A stretch of DNA of 64,000 nucleotides from Antedon mediterranea (Eukaryota; Echinodermata; Crinoidea; Comatulida; Antedonidae): contig NC_092678.1 of assembly GCF_964355755.1 (NCBI RefSeq), positions 5,554,922 to 5,618,921 on the forward strand, in the 5' to 3' direction. This document shows positions 57,601-64,000 of the stretch, in pieces. A program made the translations under genes and the position numbers. The number at the start of each line of letters is the position of its first letter. Within the stretch, counting starts at the first letter, position 1. The notes beneath the pieces are model-generated. The model worked only from the letters and a program-made list of their open reading frames with translations, did not search any database and was not told where the DNA came from.

Positions 57601-60600
57601 TAATCTGAATTTCCTCAGATTAATATTCTTGAGGCGCTCAATTTAGGATCAGATCTTTGTGTGAGTAAAGCCAGAAAATTATTTTATTTTAAATGAGACA
57701 GTGAATGCCTGTGGAGTTGTGACTTGGTGGTTATGATGCTTGGCTATCAATGCAAGGGTCTCGTATTCAAGTCCTGCCAGTGTCAGGATTTTTCTATTGA
57801 AAATTTATAAATCCACTCCCAAAGACTTATAATAGACTGTAATATGTAGAGCACCTTGTGTATATGTTTTTCTTGTGAACAGGATTGCCACCTTTAAGGA
57901 GGGTAGTGAATGAATTCGCTTATGGTTATCCTTGGGAATTACCCTAAATATATAAAAACAAAAAAACAATAACCTCACGAAAAACTTACTCATGTGTGCT
58001 TGCGACGCTGTTACTCAGGAACTCTGTCTGGCATGACAGCGTCTCTTGCCCGAGCTTAAAGAACGATATTTGGCTTTGTAGGTACACAACTAATGCCTCA
58101 ATCACTGTCGTCTTTCTTTTATGTTGTAACAGATTTAATCCTGTATACAAATTTAATCCACTCTGCACAAAAAAATCAGACAAAACGTCATATACCTGAT
58201 AGGTAAAGACATTAGGGAGGTTTCGCAACCTTACGAATACGATAACGAAAACGGATACGTCATACATTTGTGAAACTTTTGAGCGGATCCCCATTTCATA
58301 TTCGTGTTGACGAATATCACCAGTCATATTCGTAACTACAAAACGAGTATAGTTTTTGATCTATTTTGCACATTTTGCATTTGAATCAGGAATGATTCCT
58401 GATTATAATATAACTAGCAATTATACCCGCCCCAGGGCGGGTTTCAGGGGCGGGTTTCAAAATTAGTTTACAGCCTTCTCAGTATATAACAACCGACGCC
58501 AGTATCTGTCTATACTCACCAACCTCCACCCCTCTTCAATAACACCCCATACTCTTTCTTAAAAACAAATTCTTCCCAGTGATGGACAAATTCAATTCAA
58601 CCTAAGCTTCGAATTGAGAGGAGTATAGCTACGATGGGTCTAATAATGGTTGAAGTACGTTGTAAATTGTGTAAATAAATAGGTGTCATATTGGCTGATA
58701 ATTAAAATATGTAATTTAGATACTGCGGTCCCCCAGCCTTCTTTCTCCTTTCACCACCCCAGCCACCAACAACAAACCTTAACTCCTCCCCTGGACAGTT
58801 CAAATTTAGTAACTTTTCCTAGTACAATCCAATCGGGCTACTTCATTACGCTAGTATTTTCGCTCCTCCTCCCCCTACAAACCGGTTGAAGCCGGTTCCA
58901 GTACAAATTATGTTATTATCACTCCCAACCCATAATCCCTCAGTGGCAGTTTTCAAATGTAGTTTAAAACATTCCAAATACAGTTTCGGTCATTGTGATA
59001 GGCCTACATCCCCACCCCAAATTCCCATCCGCTTCCCAGGGATGATTAAATACTTTAACATTTTCCAACCACAATTCTGGTGTAAGCAAAATCCCCACTA
59101 TCCCCTGAACCCAAACTCCCAAACCCTATCTCCCAACCCCACTGGGTCTGTAATGAGACAATCCAAGAGACCGATACATAGCTGGATAATGGTTAAAGTA
59201 CTTTGCTAAATGTGTAATTGAATAGGTGTCATATTGGTTAATGAATAAAATATGTATATCTATATCTATATTTCCCCAAACGCCTTGCTGAGGATAATTA
59301 AAATACTGTCAAACTTTAGTAGTATAATTTTACAATTCGATAGCGTATGGTTACGTGCAGAAACGGAAATTTGTATAACGAACAAACATCGAAAGTGGGG
59401 GTTTTGACCACATTTTGGTCCCTAACATGGATCCTAGGTGGCGGATGATGTTGAAATATAGCTTAGAACATTCCCGGTACAATTGCGGTCATTTTGATAC
59501 CCCATATGTAAGATTATGTGCAGTAACAAAATTTTGTATAACGAACAAACAGACAAACTCTCTCACTTATAATATAGATTACCGTACTGACGCGGGTATA
59601 AGCCCACCCCCCTCGAACATGAAATCACGTCAAGTTTGGGGGGTGGGCTTATACCCGAGGATCTAAAAATGCAGATCGTCAAAAACAGCACATGTACACT
59701 GTGTATTCCACCATGCGAGCGAGCGCCCTCACGTGTACGACGTTGCCTCTAATTAATACACAAGGTAGTTCGTGTAATTTATCGTAGAATATCTTATTTT
59801 AAACATCAATTTAACAAGAATTTATCAAGCAGAAAAGCAAGTATACAATGTTCGTTAAATAGAAATGTACCAAAGAAATTTAATAAGCTTGTTTATGGCA
59901 GCCGATCCCAAATAGTGGTTTTCCGTTTTGGCGACTTGTAGCGTCGTGTGTGAAGCGATCTTCGACCGCGATGGAGTGTAAACATAACAGGACCGCTAGG
60001 CCTCATATGGCCTAGCGTATATTAGCCTAGCTTGGTTATGATCAAAGGTAGGTGTATTCGGTGTATGGACGTCGCCAAATACAAAATAATGTATTACGAC
60101 ATACACTGTAGATCTTCGAATTAATGGGTGGGCTTATACCCGAGTTCCTCATTTTTCATGAAAATTAGTCAAAAGTCGGGGGTGGGCTTATACCCGAGTA
60201 TGGGCTTATACCCGCGTCAGTACGGTATAGATTTATTGAAAGTAATTTACTAAAGTAATTTACTAAAATGCCAAGTCAATTTTGATAAATAGCAGTTTTT
60301 AAAGTCCTCACTCGCTTTGATGTTACGCTAGGCCTAGGCAACCAAGCAACACGTACCTGCGCTCAAATTTACCGCAGTCATATTTTGGACGCGCCTCAAT
60401 ATTTCGTTGCCATGTGAAACAGATTTTTTTATGGCTTATGAAAACGAATACGTGTGCTCCGTTTTCGTTATCGTATTCGTAAGATTGCAAAACCTCCCTA
60501 TCTTCTCATATTTGAGACACCATGCCATATTGAATCAAATTGTGAACTCTAAAAAGCAGGCTCTCGGATTTTGTCCACAGATTAGAGCAGTTATAGACCA

Positions 60601-63600
60601 TGTACACTTTAAACGAATTCACAGCCATCCCAGTAGTACACCTATTTGATAAAATAATGTATTGACACATGACATAAAATCAACCAATCGAATGGCAAGG
60701 ATACTATACCTGCATTAACTTCTTTCTGACACTGCTTAGTTCATCAGTACAATCAATTCTAGCTTTGGTTTCGTTTTCTTTTTTCTTACTAATTTTACAG
60801 TATTTGCCGAGAACTTGTTCGTGCTCTAAAAAACGATGAATACAATATTTTCTCCACATATTACTCAATTCGCACATACAATAAACATTTAGTTAAAGTA
60901 ATTACATCTATAATAACCTTACCATGTTACAATGCTTTTAAAAAAAATTATTATTACCTTGATCTAAATGATGATACACTTCGCGCATACTTGTAATATC
61001 CGCAATGTCGCCGTTTAAAAACGATGACAGTCTCTGCAATACGCCTTCACTAACCTGCGATGATAACACTGTGTACACAGAGCTTATCTGAAATTAAAAT
61101 TAACTTTATTACAAAGAAATGTCTTTAAAAATATTTTTTTTAATTGATTGAAATTGTCAAGCATGTTAAAACGTGCAAATCCTTGTACAATATACAAGCT
61201 TAAATCTATAGAAAACGAAATTTATAAAAGAATACTTCTAGGCCCAGAAAAGTAATCTTGAATTGGGAAGAATAATTAAATTGCAGGGATGCGTGTATGA
61301 TTTGAGTTGGGGGGGCGGGGGGGGGGGGAAGTGAGTGGCCGAGGTTAAGACAGTGGAACCGATATCAATAGCATTGTGGCTCACTCGCTTCATGGTTCTG
61401 GTGGTAGATTGAGTCTTCTCGGATAAAGACTATAAACCGTAGGTCCAGTGTACACAAAATGCTCATGTGCACTTTAAAGAATCTAGTACATCTTTCGATA
61501 CAAGTTGGGGGTTACCCCGGTGTACTAACCCACACAGCCACTGTTGTGGACAGACGAAATAGTAGTTGGCAGTACCGACATGACATAACATCTAAGTCCA
61601 CAGTGCATTGAGACAACATTGTTTGTTGAATGCGCTATAAATAATTATAACATAACTTACGTCGTTGATCGTCATGGCTAATTGCTTCAGAGTTGAACAC
61701 AGTACACTGTCATCCCGTTCAATCGGGAATTTCTGTCGACAGAGATTGTTATGGATATAATCAATAACAATAACAAATTTTCATTTATCACTTTGATATT
61801 TGTTCAGCATATCCAATTCATTAACTAATCACCTTTGGGGCAATTATATGAAAATTTGTATTTTACATTAGTAGATTTGAATGAAAAATATAGTTAGGTA
61901 GCAAACGCCATAATAAAAAATATAGCATGTAGTTTGATAAATCAAAAGAAGCATTAATTAAAAAAACGTGTCAAAAACCTTTGTGAAATATACACATATG
62001 GATGTATCACAATGAATTAAAGAATGTTCATGTAAATTTTAAACTCACCCATCGTTCAAACTCCAGCGCTTTGCTTGCTAGTTCTTGCATGGCAACACAG
62101 AGTGAATTCTATTGGAAGAATGCAATGTAATTATTAATTTATGAACCATATATGGATACATTTAGAATCACATGTCATTTATTCCATCTTATTATTCTTA
62201 AACAAAATATGTATTTAACTCTGATTTACTGGTTACACACAAATTGAAAGTGAAACTGAATTACATCGGGTTAAAAATTGTATACCGTAATACTGCATTT
62301 TGTTGTACTGTATATAGTAGTAGAAACCCCTTATTCAAGGGACACTGACATTATGTGTGTTTGTTTTTATTTAAAATCTATATTTATATACAAATTCAAA
62401 ATAGGTATAAGACAACTCAATTAAACCCCAAACGTGTCACCTTAAGGCGTTCTACTATATTTTATTTCACTTTCAAACAAAGTGTAATTTCATGGGTGTA
62501 TTGTTTTTTAAAGTTTTATTTATTGCACATGTAAGCGCTGCTCTAATCGATGATAAAAATTGGCTACAAAACATTATTGTAACATCCTGTTTGCATATAG
62601 TATCAAGTATGTATAATTCATATTAGCATGTACACTTCAAGTAGATAAGAAGTAGACCTAGTGTTTAACCACTTATGTTCTACTGTAATGGTGCGACAAT
62701 TGAGTGTTGAGAAAAACAATTGTTAAGCTATGTATACACTATCGAAGTTTATTTGACAAACAAAATGTGATGTGCCCATATATGGACATGATGATGTCAT
62801 ATCACTACCATATTCGGGCATATCACCACCATATTTGAGTACATCACACTTTTTTTGTCAAACTAGTTTGATAGTGTAGATATAGCTTTATGTCTTTTGT
62901 GGTAGACTCCTATTCTGGGGACACTTCTATTCAGGGCACACCTCTATTAAGGGGACACATTCCTCTGAACAAACTGGGTAAATATGTTTAACACTACTCA
63001 ACCTTTATTAGGTCCGCAAAACCGTTTCAATGTTTTTATTTACAGAGAATCCATTAAAAAAGCAATATTGCGATAATATTTATTTTGGATAAATGTTTTA
63101 CAATTTTTCAGAAAATTTGAGTCTAGTTATAGAGGCTTCTACATTAAAACAAACTAATTAAACTCAATGTTATATTATTGTAAATAGTAAACAAATGTAG
63201 TTACACTACAGTAACTACAGTAAAATAATTTTGACATAATCCCTTTAATCTGAAAGAAAGAGTTAAACAGAAGGATTTGATTATGAATTTATTGAAATAG
63301 CAACTTTAATTTCTTTGAGAAACATTATAAATGCATGACTTGTGGTTATTATTTTCATAATCCACAGTTAAATGCAACAATTTTGCATAAAGAATTTCAG
63401 CTCATAATTTAAATGTATTGTTACTTAACAGACCATGTCAGTACAACAATATTGTAACAATGTGTATTTTTTTTTACTAGCCCACACTGGGCAATTAGTT
63501 GTAGTTTTAACTTGCCCGATTGTCCTTCTATTGCCCGACTTTAAAACAATAATTGTTTTGTTACTTTTATAGATGTTTGGCATTTTTATTTCAAGTTTTG

Positions 63601-63885
63601 GCAACCTGATATATTACTTACAGGGAAAGTGACAATAAACGACCTACGTGCAAAATTGTAAAAGGCCTATATATTCGTTTTTTAATATATTCTCTGTTTA
63701 ATGAATATAACGGCTTTGGTCCCAACAAGGTGTAGACTGTTTTAGTGTTAAAACAAATTATATTCATTGTTCCCATATTTACTTACCTGGTAGTCCAATA
63801 TTCGTTGACACGATTCTTGAAGACTCTTCACATATTTTGCTAGCATTGCAGAATCTTGTTCAAACAATCCAAGTAAATATTGGGA
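51676..63885 (-). CDS. APPL1: APPL1-type adaptor (BAR-PH-PTB), 16 exons, N-terminal exon(s) beyond window
   Basis: Rab5 effector that binds early endosomal membranes and links receptors to Akt and adiponectin signalling (family knowledge). Exons, 5' to 3' on the minus strand: 63885-63787, 62108-62049, 61732-61661, 61087-60958, 60825-60710, 58162-57990, 57268-57098, 57008-56927, 56310-56204, 56053-55957, 55605-55520, 55082-54856, 54544-54361, 54108-54022, 53743-53569, 51915-51676 (TGA); about 701 codons with consistent phase; human APPL1 has 709 residues. BAR: exons 63885-57990 (LLGLFEQDSAMLAKYVKSL, KFPIERDDSVLCSTLKQ, KYCKISKKKENE, QISFFKLGQETL). PH: 57098-55957 (EKEYFFTQGTNLMSQAKG, CADVDDRRYVFQITPP, DREEWISTI). 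Linker: TPIQFDMISP and RRVNPF. PTB: 54544-53569 (YTIRFLGSVEVKGDRG, IMAARAIHNVFRMSESH, HQENKRLFAF). The tail, serine-rich with LSLSSSQSPESNLSPS, is less conserved. The symbol cannot separate APPL1 from APPL2, since invertebrates usually have one gene. Confidence 0.93.
51916..53568 (-). other. APPL last intron, no gene seen
   Basis: A 1.65-kb AT-rich intron. No additional exon matching the variable C-terminal region was found, though a small one could be missed. No repeat array is evident. Confidence 0.6.
55654..55814. mobile_element. MITE family 1, copy in an APPL intron
   Basis: Left AAGGTCTGTCTACACTATCA, right tagtcttgacagagctt followed by TA. The interior has three caaatatggtagtgata-like words. 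It lies about 50 bp from exon 55520-55605. Confidence 0.9.
56311..56926 (-). other. APPL intron with a GC-rich segment
   Basis: The interval 56630-56760 is locally GC-rich (ccctttgacccggaggga) in an AT-rich intron. It contains no exon consistent with APPL. An inserted element is possible but its ends were not found. Confidence 0.45.
57340..57660 (+). mobile_element. Degenerate SINE-like repeat
   Basis: Text such as aaaggcatgggttttagatt followed by ttgtcttatcctttgggtgg matches the general plan of a tRNA-SINE body, without a convincing A box. Confidence 0.4.
57707..57890 (+). mobile_element. tRNA-derived SINE, copy 2
   Basis: Shares gacttggtggttatgatgct, ttcaagtcctg, ccactcccaaagactta and gcaccttgtgtatatg, in order, with the copy at 49890-50165. 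It lies in an APPL intron in antisense. Confidence 0.82.
58414..59578 (-). mobile_element. Non-autonomous Helitron, copy 2 (1,165 bp), inside family 2 copy C
   Basis: Minus strand starts TCTATATTATAAGTGAGAGA and ends CTAG with a GC hairpin just inside, as in copy 1; inserted between A (58413) and T (59579). The hairpin region is partly duplicated (ggcgggtttcaggggcgggt). It is collinear with 35597-36776 apart from indels, including about 190 bp present here near 59050-59250 and a different block there. Confidence 0.88.
59582..60225. mobile_element. TIR element (644 bp) inserted one base beyond the Helitron
   Basis: Ends CCGTACTGACGCGGGTATAA and the inverse TTATACCCGCGTCAGTACGG, with TA at 59580-59581 and 60226-60227. 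The words gggtggg-cttatacccgag recur several times near both ends, so the terminal repeats are compound. No transposase. Confidence 0.9.
61375..61560 (+). mobile_element. SINE-like dispersed repeat, copy 2
   Basis: Same order of words as 40108-40285 (cttctcggataa, gtaggtccagtgta, atgtgcactttaaagaat, gggggttaccc). A G-run (61305-61328) lies just upstream. It is in an APPL intron. Confidence 0.75.
62109..63786 (-). other. APPL intron with MITE and gggacac tags
   Basis: Holds MITE family 1 at 62725-62888 (left AGCTATGTATACACTATCG, right tagtgtagatatagctt, TA on the right) and tags with ggggacacattcc at 62895-62965 and tcaagggacactgacat at 62335. No additional APPL exon seen. Confidence 0.8.
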
Positions 63886-64000
63886 CTATAAATTAAAAGA
63901 TGAATTTCACACAAATAAAAGGCAAAATACCATGTCAATATATATATAATACATTTAGCATTATAAAAAAACCACACTATTTATCACACCCATAGTAGTA

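Larger units (their letters stand above)
58215..60498. mobile_element. TIR element family 2, copy C, split by nested insertions
   Basis: Outer ends GGGAGGTTTCGCAACC (58215) and GATTGCAAAACCTCCC (60498), TA flanks at 58213-58214 and 60499-60500. The left part ends at 58413 (gattataatataa) and resumes at 60228 (tagatttattgaaag), which are contiguous in copy A (about 6945-6965). The interruption is the Helitron and TIR element below. Confidence 0.92.

Overview
The window is AT-rich animal DNA with long genes cut into many small exons, intron-less GPCR genes and very dense small transposons and minisatellites. The proteins are bilaterian, and local tracts rich in AGGCCTAG suggest an invertebrate deuterostome, perhaps an echinoderm such as a feather star. 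That taxonomic guess is an inference and was not tested.

Layout. Positions 320-19220 (+) hold the last 26 exons I could chain, about 1,806 residues, of the largest TFIIIC subunit (GTF3C1). Its 5' end lies outside the window. Its introns are crowded with tandem repeats of 12-37 bp and MITEs. A decayed LINE follows at about 20.1-21.3 kb. Three tandem intron-less class A GPCR genes lie at 22583-23821, 26421-27641 and 29672-30892 (+). They carry shared flanks and even a dead copy of a GTF3C1 exon, so the duplicated block apparently included the 3' end of GTF3C1. From 31.0 to 37.3 kb there are MITEs, CTAG-rich palindromes and a 4.5-kb fold-back structure holding a LINE scrap and a Helitron. Positions 40357-43753 (+) encode NUBP1, a cytosolic Fe-S assembly ATPase; its first coding exon was not found. 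Positions 44.7-46.7 kb hold a tandem array whose minus strand repeatedly encodes a motif resembling a tyrosine-kinase catalytic loop, followed by a 1.6-kb array of a 55-bp unit. Positions 51676-63885 (-) hold 16 exons of an APPL1-type BAR-PH-PTB endosomal adaptor whose N-terminus is beyond the right edge. One APPL intron contains a three-layer transposon nest whose insertion order can be read from the target-site duplications.

The genes do not form one pathway: Pol III transcription, an orphan receptor cluster, Fe-S biogenesis and endosomal signalling. The points most worth following are the kinase-loop tandem array, the duplication history of the GPCR cluster, the nested transposons, and one MITE family present in about nine copies.
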